This document shows, piece after piece, positions 26,108-34,108 of a DNA stretch of 63,391 bases. How positions within the stretch are numbered: position 1 is the first letter of the stretch; each line of letters begins with the position of its first letter. The stretch is from assembly GCA_052168355.1 (NCBI GenBank), contig JBQLZQ010000058.1, positions 1-63,391 on the forward strand, written 5' to 3'. The notes below the pieces were generated by a model, which saw only the letters and a list, made by a program, of their open reading frames with translations, was not told the DNA's origin and searched no databases. A program made the position numbers and the translations under genes. The DNA comes from JBQLZQ01 sp052168355. GTDB lineage: Bacteria; Pseudomonadota; Alphaproteobacteria; DSM-16000; Inquilinaceae.

Positions 26108-27568
26108 ATGGCTTCCACGAACCGGTCCGGCCTGCTTGCCCGATATTCGGCGGGGCCCTTTTTCGACGAGTTGTTTGGCGGCGCCGGCGTCGACCGCGGC
26201 GCCACGGCCGGCATCGCAGAGCGCCTGGCGGGCTTCGAGCAAGCCACCTTGCAGGATCGGGCCAGCGACGCCGAGCGCGAGCTGTTCAACCTTGGCATCA
26301 CCTTCCTAATCATGACCGACAATCAGGCGGTGGACCGGATTCTGCCGTTCGACGTGATCCCGCGGGTCATCACCGCGTCGGAGTGGCGGGACCTCGAGGC
26401 CGGGATCGTGCAGCGAGGCAAGGCGCTCAACCTGTTCCTGCACGATATCTATCATGACCAGGCCATCGTCAAAGACGGGATCGTGCCGGCCGATCTGATC
26501 TTCGGCAACGCCAACTACGTTCCGGCCATGGAAGGCTTGGCCGTGCCGCACGGCACCTATGTGCATATCTCGGGCACCGATCTTGTCCGGGACATGCAGG
26601 GCGCCTTCCGGGTGCTGGAGGACAATTGCCGGTGCCCGTCGGGCGTATCCTACGTGGTCGAGAACCGGCAAATGATGCGCCGGGCCTTTCCCGATCTCCT
26701 GGCCGACACGTCGATCCGGCCGGTCAGCAGCTATGGCGCGCGGTTGCTGGATGCGCTGTGCGAGATCGCGCCCGACGGGGTCGACGATCCCCAGGTCGTG
26801 CTGCTGTCGCCCGGGACCTACAATTCGGCCTATTTCGAGCATGTCTTCCTGGCGCGGGAGATGGGCGTGCCCCTGGTGGAAGGCCGCGACCTGGTGGTCG
26901 AGGACAGCCGGGTGTTCATGAAAACCATCGACGGGCCGGCACCGGTCCATACGGTCTATCGCCGCCTGGGTGACGATTTCCTGGATCCGCTGGCCTTCCG
27001 GCCCGACAGCATGCTGGGCGTGCCGGGCATCATGGACGCCTATCGACGCGGCAACGTGGCCCTGGCCAACGCGGTGGGAACCGGCGTCGCCGACGACAAG
27101 GCCATCTATGCCTATGTGCCTCGAATCATTCAGTATTATCTGGGCGAGGACGCCCTGATTCCCAACGTCGAGACCCATATCTGCCGGGAAGAGGACGGGC
27201 TGGCCTACACTCTGGATCATCTGGCCGAGCTGGTGGTGAAGCCGGTCGGGGAATCCGGCGGCTACGGCATCACCATCGGCCCGCTGGCCAGCCAGGCCGA
27301 GCTCGACGCCTGCCGCGATGCCCTGGTCGCCAACCCGGCGAACTATATCAGCCAGCCGATGATCGGACTGTCGGTGTGCCCGACCTTGACGTCCGAAGGC
27401 GTGCAGCCGCGCCATGTCGACCTGCGGCCCTTTGCCGTGACCGGCCGGTCGACCTGGGTGCTTCCCGGCGGGCTGACCCGCGTTGCCCTGCGCAAGGGCG
27501 CGCTGATCGTCAACTCGTCCCAGGGTGGCGGTTCGAAGGACACCTGGGTCCTGAGCGAGGACCCCTGA
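26108..27568 (+). CDS. Circularly permuted ATP-grasp protein (DUF404/DUF407 type)
   Basis: The 486-residue protein, from the ATG MASTNRSGLL, carries the permuted ATP-grasp pattern: an N-terminal FFDELFG, then NLFLHDIYHDQAIVKDGI and RVLEDNCRCPSGVSYVVENR, and in the C-terminal half ELVVKPVGESGGYGI (the nucleotide-binding lysine and glycine loop). Relatives are predicted peptide or amide ligases encoded with alpha-E proteins, often with a transglutaminase-like and a proteasome-like (Anbu) protein. Here the alpha-E gene follows after 2 bp, but the other two partners are absent from the window. Confidence 0.9.
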   Translation: MASTNRSGLLARYSAGPFFDELFGGAGVDRGATAGIAERLAGFEQATLQDRASDAERELFNLGITFLIMTDNQAVDRILPFDVIPRVITASEWRDLEAGIVQRGKALNLFLHDIYHDQAIVKDGIVPADLIFGNANYVPAMEGLAVPHGTYVHISGTDLVRDMQGAFRVLEDNCRCPSGVSYVVENRQMMRRAFPDLLADTSIRPVSSYGARLLDALCEIAPDGVDDPQVVLLSPGTYNSAYFEHVFLAREMGVPLVEGRDLVVEDSRVFMKTIDGPAPVHTVYRRLGDDFLDPLAFRPDSMLGVPGIMDAYRRGNVALANAVGTGVADDKAIYAYVPRIIQYYLGEDALIPNVETHICREEDGLAYTLDHLAELVVKPVGESGGYGITIGPLASQAELDACRDALVANPANYISQPMIGLSVCPTLTSEGVQPRHVDLRPFAVTGRSTWVLPGGLTRVALRKGALIVNSSQGGGSKDTWVLSEDP

Positions 27569-27570
27569 CC

Positions 27571-28521
27571 GTGCTGCTCGCCCGCTACGCCGAGGCCGCG
27601 TTCTGGATGGCCCGCTATATGGAGCGGGCGGAAAACACCGCCCGCATCCTGGACGTACAGGAAACGTTCGCCCGCGATTCCCGGGTCGGGGAAAGCTGGA
27701 AATCCGTGGTCGTCCTCAACCAGGACGAGGACCGCTTCGCCACGGTCCACGACACGGCGGCCGACACCAACGTCATCCACTTCTATGTCCTGGACGCCGA
27801 CAATCCTACCTCGATCCTGTCGGCGGTGAGCATGGCCCGGGAAAACGCCCGGACCCTGCGGCCCTTGATCAGCACCGAGATGTGGACCCAGCTCAACGTC
27901 TTCCACAACCGGCTCAATCAGCTGACCCCGGACGATGTGGGTCCGTCACGGCTGAGCCGCCTGTGCGGCACCATCAAGGAAGCGTGCCAGACCCACACCG
28001 GCATCATCGAAGGCACCTTCTATCGCGACCATGGTTGGTACTTTTACCATATGGGAAAATACCTGGAGCGGGCCGACCAGACGACGCGGCTGGTCGACAT
28101 CAAGTATCACAGCCTGCTGCCGCAGGTCGAAGACGTGGGGTCGCCGCTCGATCTCAGCCAATGGAACGCTCTGCTGCGCTCGGCCGCGGGCTATCACGCT
28201 TTTCGGCGGGTTCATCCGCGCGGCATGGATCCCGTGCGCGTCGCCGGGTTTCTGTTGTATAATAGCAGTTTCCCGAGGTCGGTGGCGGCATCGGTCGACC
28301 GGCTGGCGGATCTTATCGGCGATATGAAGGGGCGGTACCGGGTGCGGCGGGGCAACGAGGCGATGGAGCAGTTGGACGAAATCCAAGCCGTCCTGCGGGA
28401 GGGCAACGCCGAACGCGACGTCGCGCGGGGTCTGCACGAGCATCTCGACCGGTTGCAGCGGGACTTCGCTTCCATCTCGACGGGCCTGGGTCAGGCGTTT
28501 TTCGGGGCCGCTCAAAGCTGA
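27571..28521 (+). CDS. Alpha-E domain protein
   Basis: The GTG at 27571 lies 2 bp after the ATP-grasp stop and gives 316 residues. The all-alpha protein has the family's N-terminal RYAEAAFWMARYMERAENTA signature, with the repeated helix motif later as YFYHMGKYLERADQTTRL. Alpha-E proteins always travel with the permuted ATP-grasp enzyme and are thought to act with it in an unidentified peptide-modification pathway. The stop overlaps the bpt start (TGATG), so ATP-grasp, alpha-E and bpt look like one operon. Confidence 0.9.
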   Translation: MLLARYAEAAFWMARYMERAENTARILDVQETFARDSRVGESWKSVVVLNQDEDRFATVHDTAADTNVIHFYVLDADNPTSILSAVSMARENARTLRPLISTEMWTQLNVFHNRLNQLTPDDVGPSRLSRLCGTIKEACQTHTGIIEGTFYRDHGWYFYHMGKYLERADQTTRLVDIKYHSLLPQVEDVGSPLDLSQWNALLRSAAGYHAFRRVHPRGMDPVRVAGFLLYNSSFPRSVAASVDRLADLIGDMKGRYRVRRGNEAMEQLDEIQAVLREGNAERDVARGLHEHLDRLQRDFASISTGLGQAFFGAAQS

Positions 28522-29300
28522 TGTCCATCATCAACCCGCGCCAGACCGATCTGCGGCATTTTTTCCGGTCCGGTCCCCTGCCCTGCCCCTACCTGCCGGG
28601 ACGGGTCGAGCGCAAGCTGTTCACCCGCCTCACCGGTCCCGATCCCGAGGGTCTCAATTCGGGTCTGTCCCAGGCCGGCTTCAGGCGTAGCCACGACATC
28701 GTCTACCGGCCGGTATGCTCGGGCTGCCGGGCCTGCGTGCCCGTCCGTATTCCCGTGGCGGGTTTCCGCCCCTCCCGGGGGATGCGCCGGACCATGACCG
28801 GCAACCGCGACCTCACCCTGATCGAACGGCCGGCCCGCCGATCCATCGAGCATTACCGGCTGTTCTTGAACTACCAGCGGTCGCGGCACGGCGAAAGCGA
28901 CATGGCCCAGATGCGTCAAAGCGACTACGCCGCGATGATCGAGGAAGGCCACGCCGGCACCAGCGTGTTCGACCTCCGCGGCGCCGACGGACGGCTGCTG
29001 GGGGCGATCCTGACCGACCGGCTGGCCGACGGGTTTTCCGCCGTCTACAGCTTCTACGACCCCGATGAAGCGCGCCGGGGCCTGGGCACGTTCCTGATCC
29101 TGGCGCTGGTCGATCAGGCGCGCCGGGAAGGGCGCGGCTACATCTATCTTGGCTACTGGATCAAGGACAGCCCCAAGATGGCCTACAAGGCGCGTTTCCG
29201 CCCGCTGGAAGCGCTGGTGGATGGAAATTGGCGGCCTGTCGACGAGACCTTCGGGGCCCCGGCAGGCCCTCCGGATCCCTCCGGAAGCGATTGCTTTTGA
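28521..29300 (+). CDS. bpt: Aspartate/glutamate leucyltransferase (Bpt)
   Basis: Bpt transfers leucine from Leu-tRNA to N-terminal Asp or Glu of proteins, marking them for ClpAP through ClpS. The 259-residue protein has the conserved cysteine-containing N-terminus (LPCPYLPGRVERKLFTRL, then VYRPVCSGCRACVPVRIPV) and the GNAT-like C-terminal part (FSAVYSFYDPDEARRGLGTF, YLGYWIKDSPKMAYKA). clpS and clpA are not in the window. It overlaps the alpha-E gene by one base and is followed by a strong hairpin. Confidence 0.95.
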   Translation: MSIINPRQTDLRHFFRSGPLPCPYLPGRVERKLFTRLTGPDPEGLNSGLSQAGFRRSHDIVYRPVCSGCRACVPVRIPVAGFRPSRGMRRTMTGNRDLTLIERPARRSIEHYRLFLNYQRSRHGESDMAQMRQSDYAAMIEEGHAGTSVFDLRGADGRLLGAILTDRLADGFSAVYSFYDPDEARRGLGTFLILALVDQARREGRGYIYLGYWIKDSPKMAYKARFRPLEALVDGNWRPVDETFGAPAGPPDPSGSDCF

Positions 29301-29334
29301 ACGATTACCCTGCCACATTGCGGCCGAAGAGCCG

Positions 29335-29366
29335 AGCGCCGGCCGGATGAGAACCGGTCCGGCGCT
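29335..29366 (+). terminator. Hairpin terminator after bpt
   Basis: AGCGCCGG pairs with CCGGCGCT, with a further CCGG/CCGG pair inside after a one-base bulge and a 7-nt loop. The right arm runs into TTCCTTACATTCCTT. The hairpin lies 35 bp after the bpt stop and before the TRAP operon, so it separates the two units. Confidence 0.6.
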
Positions 29367-29424
29367 TCCTTACATTCCTTGGACCAGCCCCGACGATGAG
29401 GGCGGCCAAAACAGGGAGCATCAG

Positions 29425-30546
29425 ATGTCCGAAAAGACCAGCCCGCTGCAGCGCCGCAAGTTTCTGTCCGGCGCCGCCCTTGGCGGTGTCGCCGCCGTTT
29501 CGGCCGCGTCGACCCTGCCCAAGCCGGCGATCGCCCAGGACCGGCGCGAACTGCGCATGGTCACGACGTGGCCCAAGAACTTCCCGGGTCTTGGCACCGG
29601 CGCCCAGCGGCTGGCGGACCGCATCACCGCCATGACCGACGGCCGCCTGACGGTCAATCTGTACGCCGCCGGCGAGCTGGTCGGCGCGTTCGAATCCTTC
29701 GATGCCGTTTCCCAGGGCAATGCCGACATGTGGCACGGCGCCTCTTACTACTGGCAGGGCAAGTCGCAGGCCTTCAACTTCTTCACCGCCGTCCCCTTCG
29801 GCATGACCGCGGCGGAAAACAACGCCTGGATCTATCATGGCGGCGGGCAGGAGCTGTGGGACGAGCTGTGCGCCGGCTTCAACCTCAAGCCCTTCGCGGC
29901 CGGCAACACCGGCGTCCAGATGGGCGGCTGGTTCCGCAATGAGGTGACCACGCCGGAAGATTTCAACGGTCTGAAATTCCGCATGCCCGGTCTGGGCGGC
30001 GAGGTGCTGCGCCGGTTGGGCGCGGCCGTGGTGGCCCTGCCCGGCGGCGAGATCTTCCCCGCCCTGCAGTCGGGCGCCATCGACGCGACCGAGTGGGTGG
30101 GACCTTGGAACGATCTGGCTTTCGGCTTCTACCGCGTCGCCAAGTTCTACTATTACCCCGGTTTCCACGAGCCCGGCTCGACCCTGGAATGCACTTGGAA
30201 CCTGGATGTCTGGAACAGCCTGAGCGACAGTGACAAGGCGATCGTCGCCGCGGCCTGCGCCGCCGAGAACGACATCATGCTGGCCGAATTCAACGCCCGC
30301 AACGGCGAGGCCCTGGACACCCTGATCAACGAGCACGGGGTGGAGTTGCGGCAGTTCTCCGACGACATCTATGCGGCCTTCGCCACCGCGTCGGAGGCGG
30401 TGCTGCAGGAAGCGGGCGCCACCGACGATATCACCGGCCGGGTCTACGAAAGCTTTATCGACTTCCGCGGCAAGGCCATGGGCTGGACCGCCCTGTCCGA
30501 CCAATCGTACGCCGATCAGCGAACCAGCGCCCTCCAAGACTCCTGA
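29425..30546 (+). CDS. TRAP transporter substrate-binding protein, TakP-like
   Basis: The 373-residue precursor starts MSEKTSPLQRRKFLSGAALG, a twin-arginine signal ending near PAIAQ, so it is exported folded by Tat. A clear GGGAG precedes the ATG. The mature part has the DctP features RMVTTWPKNFPG, MPGLGGEVLRRLGA and the ATEWVGPWNDLAFG segment typical of TakP-like proteins that bind 2-oxo or short carboxylic acids. It captures the solute in the periplasm for the DctQ-DctM permease encoded next. Confidence 0.92.
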   Translation: MSEKTSPLQRRKFLSGAALGGVAAVSAASTLPKPAIAQDRRELRMVTTWPKNFPGLGTGAQRLADRITAMTDGRLTVNLYAAGELVGAFESFDAVSQGNADMWHGASYYWQGKSQAFNFFTAVPFGMTAAENNAWIYHGGGQELWDELCAGFNLKPFAAGNTGVQMGGWFRNEVTTPEDFNGLKFRMPGLGGEVLRRLGAAVVALPGGEIFPALQSGAIDATEWVGPWNDLAFGFYRVAKFYYYPGFHEPGSTLECTWNLDVWNSLSDSDKAIVAAACAAENDIMLAEFNARNGEALDTLINEHGVELRQFSDDIYAAFATASEAVLQEAGATDDITGRVYESFIDFRGKAMGWTALSDQSYADQRTSALQDS

Positions 30547-30648
30547 TCTCGCCATGACCCGGCAGCATCGCCCGCCCGGCCTCTGGTCGGCGCGGGCGCG
30601 TGCCTTGGCGCGGCGGCGTCCGGCCGGCGCGGCAGCGGACCTGCGGTC

Positions 30649-31206
30649 ATGAACGGGCTTTACGGCCTGGCCCGCACGATCGATGCGGTAAACAACCGGA
30701 TCGGCCGGGCCGCGGCCTGGTTGACCCTGTTCATGGTGATCGTCCAGTTCGCGCTGGTGATCATGCGGTATGTCTTCGGCCTGGGGTCGGTGATGACCCA
30801 GGAATCGCTGATCTATGCCCACGGCACGCTGTTCATGCTGGCGGCGGGCTACACTCTCATGCTGGACGGCCATGTCCGGGTGGACATCTTCTACCGGGGA
30901 GCGTCGCCACGCGCCAAGGCCAAGATCGATCTGTTCGGCGTGGTTTGCCTGCTGCTGCCGTTCTGCGTTCTGATCGGCGTCGTGGGGTTCCCCTATGTCG
31001 CCGCGTCCTGGGCCGTCCTGGAGCGATCGCGGGAAACCAGCGGTATTCCGGCGGTGTTCCTGCTCAAAACCGTGATCCTGGTGTTTGTCGTCCTCATCGC
31101 CCTGCAGGGCGTGTCGCTGGCGGCCAAGTCCATCCTGGTCCTGGCCGGACGTGAGCCGCCGTCCCCGCCGCCCGACGAGAGCCAGGGCGAGGCACCGCTG
31201 TCATGA
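30649..31206 (+). CDS. TRAP transporter small permease subunit (DctQ)
   Basis: The 185-residue protein has four hydrophobic helices (LTLFMVIVQFALVIMRYVFG, LIYAHGTLFMLAAGYTLML, IDLFGVVCLLLPFCVLIGVV and TVILVFVVLIALQG) with the family HVRVDIFY motif after helix 2. It partners the large permease, whose ATG overlaps its stop. About 100 bp separate it from the binding-protein gene. Confidence 0.93.
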   Translation: MNGLYGLARTIDAVNNRIGRAAAWLTLFMVIVQFALVIMRYVFGLGSVMTQESLIYAHGTLFMLAAGYTLMLDGHVRVDIFYRGASPRAKAKIDLFGVVCLLLPFCVLIGVVGFPYVAASWAVLERSRETSGIPAVFLLKTVILVFVVLIALQGVSLAAKSILVLAGREPPSPPPDESQGEAPLS

Positions 31207-32792
31207 CCACGGGTATCGCCGAACTGCTCGACCTCCTGATGTTCGTCACCGTCTGCGTGGTGCTGATGCTGGGGTTCCCGGTCGCCTTCTCCCTGGCCGG
31301 CACGGCCTTGGTGTTTGCTCTGATCGGCAACGCCTTTGGGGTTTTCGACCTTAGTTTCGTTGCCTTCCTGCCCCAGCGCATTTTCGGCACCATGACCAAC
31401 GAGGTGCTGATCGCCGTCCCCCTGTTCGTGTTCATGGGTGTGATGCTGGAACGGTCGCGGGTGGCGGAGGAACTGCTGGAAAACATGGGCCGGCTGTTCG
31501 GGACGCTGCGTGGCGGCCTTGGCATCTCGGTGTCCATCGTGGGCGCGCTGCTGGCCGCCTCGACGGGCATCGTCGGCGCCACCGTGGTGACCATGGGGCT
31601 GTTGTCCCTGCCGACCATGCTGGCCCGCGGCTACGACCCCAAGCTGGCCTGCGGATCGATCTGCGCCGCCGGAACCTTGGGGCAGATCATCCCCCCATCC
31701 ATCGTGCTGGTGCTGCTGGGCGACGTGATCAGTTCGGCCTATCAGAAGTCCCAGCTCGACCAGGGGATCTTCTCGCCCGATACGGTATCGGTGGGCGATC
31801 TGTTCGCCGGCGCCCTGCTGCCCGGCCTGATGCTGGTCGGCCTCTACATCCTCTACCAGATCGGTGTGGCATATTTCCGGCCCGAAACGTCACCGGCGCT
31901 GCCTCCCGACGTTGCCCGGGAGGGGTTGAGCCAGGCGCAGCTTCTGGGGCGGATCGCCCATGCCCTGCTGCCGCCCATCGTCCTGATCATCGCGGTGCTG
32001 GGGTCCATCCTGGCCGGGATTGCCACGCCGACGGAGGCGGCGGCCGTCGGCGCGGTCGGCGCCCTGCTGCTGGCCGGTCTTCGCCTCGACGAAAGCCACG
32101 GGCTGACGATCTACGGGGCCGGCATCTGTCTGGTCGCCCTGCTGGTGCTGACCGGCTATGTCGACCTGCGGGTGACGCGCCAGGTCATCCCGACCGGCGA
32201 CATGATCGGCATCGTGGCCGCCGTGCTGCTGACGCTGGGCCTTTCGGTGGGCGTGGTCATCAGCCTGGTCCGGGTCTGGCGCACCCGTGTCCTGCACGCG
32301 GTGATGCGCAGCACGGCGCAGATTTCGTCGATGGTGTTTGTCATCCTGATCGGGGCCGCGCTGTTCAGCCTGGTCTTCCGGGGACTGGGCGGCGACGACA
32401 CCGTGCACGAATTCCTGAATTCCATGCCGGGCGGCGTGGTCGGCGCCATGATCACCGTCATGGTGCTGATGTTCGTTTTGGGCTTCTTCCTCGACTTCCT
32501 AGAGATCACCTTCGTGGTGGTGCCGATCGTCGCCCCGGTCCTGCTGACCATGGGCGTCGATCCGGTGTGGCTGGGCATCATGATGGCCATGAACCTGCAG
32601 ACGTCGTTCCTGACGCCGCCGTTCGGGTTCGCCCTGTTCTACTTGCGCGGCGTGGCCCCGGACAGCATATCCACCATGCAGATCTACAAGGGCGCCGTGC
32701 CTTTCGTGGGCATTCAGATCATCGGGTTGGCCCTGCTGGCCCTGTTTCCGGTGCTGGCCACCTGGCTGCCCACGGTGGTGTTCGGAAGCTGA
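31203..32792 (+). CDS. TRAP transporter large permease subunit (DctM), extended form
   Basis: The protein carries the Na+-coupled transport path. Helices start at LLDLLMFVTVCVVLMLGFPV, and the conserved GTLGQIIPPSIVLVLLG segment and the C-terminal NLQTSFLTPPFGFALFYLRG are intact. At 529 residues it is about 100 longer than a standard DctM. The extra length is a mid-protein stretch (about residues 285-385) with additional hydrophobic segments (GAGICLVALLVLTGYVDL, GIVAAVLLTLGLSVGVVISL), as in other TakM-type permeases. It is the last gene of the operon, with a terminator hairpin at its stop. Confidence 0.94.
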   Translation: MTTGIAELLDLLMFVTVCVVLMLGFPVAFSLAGTALVFALIGNAFGVFDLSFVAFLPQRIFGTMTNEVLIAVPLFVFMGVMLERSRVAEELLENMGRLFGTLRGGLGISVSIVGALLAASTGIVGATVVTMGLLSLPTMLARGYDPKLACGSICAAGTLGQIIPPSIVLVLLGDVISSAYQKSQLDQGIFSPDTVSVGDLFAGALLPGLMLVGLYILYQIGVAYFRPETSPALPPDVAREGLSQAQLLGRIAHALLPPIVLIIAVLGSILAGIATPTEAAAVGAVGALLLAGLRLDESHGLTIYGAGICLVALLVLTGYVDLRVTRQVIPTGDMIGIVAAVLLTLGLSVGVVISLVRVWRTRVLHAVMRSTAQISSMVFVILIGAALFSLVFRGLGGDDTVHEFLNSMPGGVVGAMITVMVLMFVLGFFLDFLEITFVVVPIVAPVLLTMGVDPVWLGIMMAMNLQTSFLTPPFGFALFYLRGVAPDSISTMQIYKGAVPFVGIQIIGLALLALFPVLATWLPTVVFGS

Positions 32793-32820
32793 CCGGCGCC
32801 GGGATGGCTCCCGGCGCCGG
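32793..32820. terminator. Bidirectional hairpin between the TRAP operon and AHSA1 gene
   Basis: A perfect 12-bp stem (CCGGCGCCGGGA with TCCCGGCGCCGG, 4-nt loop TGGC) begins directly after the TRAP permease stop codon. It lies between convergent genes, so it can serve both. It has no T-tract. Confidence 0.65.
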
Positions 32821-32837
32821 CGGTCCCGCCGCAGGGG

Positions 32838-33215
32838 TTACAAATGGGCCTTTATCGGATCCCAGTACATCTTGTGCCAGCCGGCCTCCAGATGGTCTTT
32901 CGCGGCCTCGGGGTACCCGTCCTGATCGATGACCAGCGTGGTCTTGCCGCCATGCGACCCGATGGTGAACCGGACCACCGAATAGACGCCGGGGTCCCAG
33001 GCCGCGACGCGCCAGGCCTGGACGATGCGGGCACCGGGCTCGACCTCGAGAAATCGGCCCGTGATCTGATCGCCGAAAAACGAAAACGCGCCGCCGGGCG
33101 TGGCGTCCATGGAGGCGGGCGCCCCCGTCGCCTTGGCAAACTCCGCGCCGTCGGTCAGCACGCCGTAGACCCGCTTGGCATCGGCCTGGAAACTCGTCTC
33201 TTGATGAATGGTCAT
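32838..33215 (-). CDS. SRPBCC/AHSA1-like protein
   Basis: The 125-residue protein fits the START-like AHSA1 fold: an N-terminal strand and helix (HQETSFQADAKRVYGVLTD), the central GGAFSFFGDQITGRFLEVEPG strands and the C-terminal helix HLEAGWHKMYWDPIKAHL. Such domains bind small hydrophobic ligands, and no enzyme activity is implied. It is divergent from an ArsR gene and shares the palindromic operator region with it. A second AHSA1-like gene lies downstream of arsR. GGGCGGA precedes the ATG. Confidence 0.82.
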   Translation of the reverse strand: MTIHQETSFQADAKRVYGVLTDGAEFAKATGAPASMDATPGGAFSFFGDQITGRFLEVEPGARIVQAWRVAAWDPGVYSVVRFTIGSHGGKTTLVIDQDGYPEAAKDHLEAGWHKMYWDPIKAHL

Positions 33216-33259
33216 GATGTCCGCCCTGTTGATTGGAGAGCGATCCCCCGTTGAATCGA

Positions 33260-33275
33260 TAAACCAAATGGTTTA
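33260..33275. promoter_or_regulatory. Palindromic operator and overlapping promoter of the ArsR/AHSA1 module
   Basis: TAAACCAAATGGTTTA is a 7-bp inverted repeat with a 2-bp centre, in the 75 bp between the divergent AHSA1 gene and arsR. It falls inside the spacer of a possible rightward promoter (TTGAAT at 33251, TACTAA at 33274), so binding would block transcription. It is a natural site for the adjacent ArsR-family protein to regulate both directions. Confidence 0.6.
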
Positions 33276-33289
33276 CTAATAGCCCCGTG

Positions 33290-33643
33290 ATGTCAACAGC
33301 CTCGCCATCGACCCTGGCCGACGATGGGCTAGATCGTCTGTTCCACGCGCTTGCCGACGGCACCCGCAGGGCCATCCTGCGCCGTCTGGCCCAAGGCCCG
33401 ACCTGGATCGGCGATCTTGCCAAACCCTTCGATATGTCCCTGGCGGCGGTCGGAAAGCACATTCGCCTGCTGGAATCCGTGGGGCTGGTGCGGCGCCGGG
33501 TCGTCGGCCGCAACCATATCTGTGCCTTGGATGCCCAGGCGATGCGCGCCGCCGACCAGTGGCTGGCCTTCTACCGGGGCTATTGGTCCGGCAGTCTGGA
33601 CGCCCTGGCCGACTATATGGAGTCGATGGATGACGACCGGTGA
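33290..33643 (+). CDS. ArsR-family transcriptional regulator
   Basis: The 117-residue winged-helix regulator has LFHALADGTRRAILRRLAQG, the recognition region DMSLAAVGKHIRLLESVGLV and the wing RRRVVGRNHICALDA. There are no clustered cysteines, so it is not a metal sensor of the ArsR/SmtB kind but of the group paired with AHSA1 proteins. A GTG immediately upstream (33287) is an alternative start. No Shine-Dalgarno sequence is visible, and the putative -10 is 10 bp away, so the message may be leaderless. The 3' end overlaps the next gene by 14 bp. Confidence 0.9.
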   Translation: MSTASPSTLADDGLDRLFHALADGTRRAILRRLAQGPTWIGDLAKPFDMSLAAVGKHIRLLESVGLVRRRVVGRNHICALDAQAMRAADQWLAFYRGYWSGSLDALADYMESMDDDR

Positions 33644-34091
33644 CGCGCGGCCGCTGATCGTCCGCCAGATCGTGCAGACGCCCCGCGCGCGCGTCTTCGA
33701 GGCTTGGACACGGCCCGAGCATCTCCTGAAATGGTGGGGCCCCAGACATGTCACCTGCGTCGGGGCATCGGTCGACCTGAGGGTCGGCGGGCGGTACCGG
33801 CTGGGCAACCGTTTTCCCGACGGTTCGGTTTTGTGGATCGGCGGCGCGTACGAGGAGATCCTGCACCCCAGCCGGCTGGTCTTCCGCTGGGCCATCGAGG
33901 GCAGGGACGACACCGGCGAACGCGTGGCGGTCGACCTTCTCGAGCGCGACGACGGGCGAGCGACGGAAGTGATCGTGACCCATGAGCGGATCCCGGACGG
34001 CGAAACCCGCCGCCATCACGCGGCCGGCTGGGAAGGCTGCCTGGACGGCTTAACCCGCTACTTCGCTCCGGAACTCGCCGGCGAGCGATAG
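33630..34091 (+). CDS. SRPBCC/AHSA1 domain protein
   Basis: The 153-residue protein begins MTTGDARPLIVRQIVQTPRA and shows the typical AHSA1 pattern: RVFEAWTRPEHLLKWWGPRH, the strands VDLRVGGRYRLGNRFPDG and a C-terminal helix HHAAGWEGCLDGLTRYF. It overlaps arsR by 14 bp, so the pair is translationally coupled. ArsR plus AHSA1 is a recurrent two-gene module in bacteria whose ligand is generally unknown. It is convergent with parC. Confidence 0.9.
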   Translation: MTTGDARPLIVRQIVQTPRARVFEAWTRPEHLLKWWGPRHVTCVGASVDLRVGGRYRLGNRFPDGSVLWIGGAYEEILHPSRLVFRWAIEGRDDTGERVAVDLLERDDGRATEVIVTHERIPDGETRRHHAAGWEGCLDGLTRYFAPELAGER

Positions 34092-34108
34092 CGGACCGAA
34101 GCCGGCGG

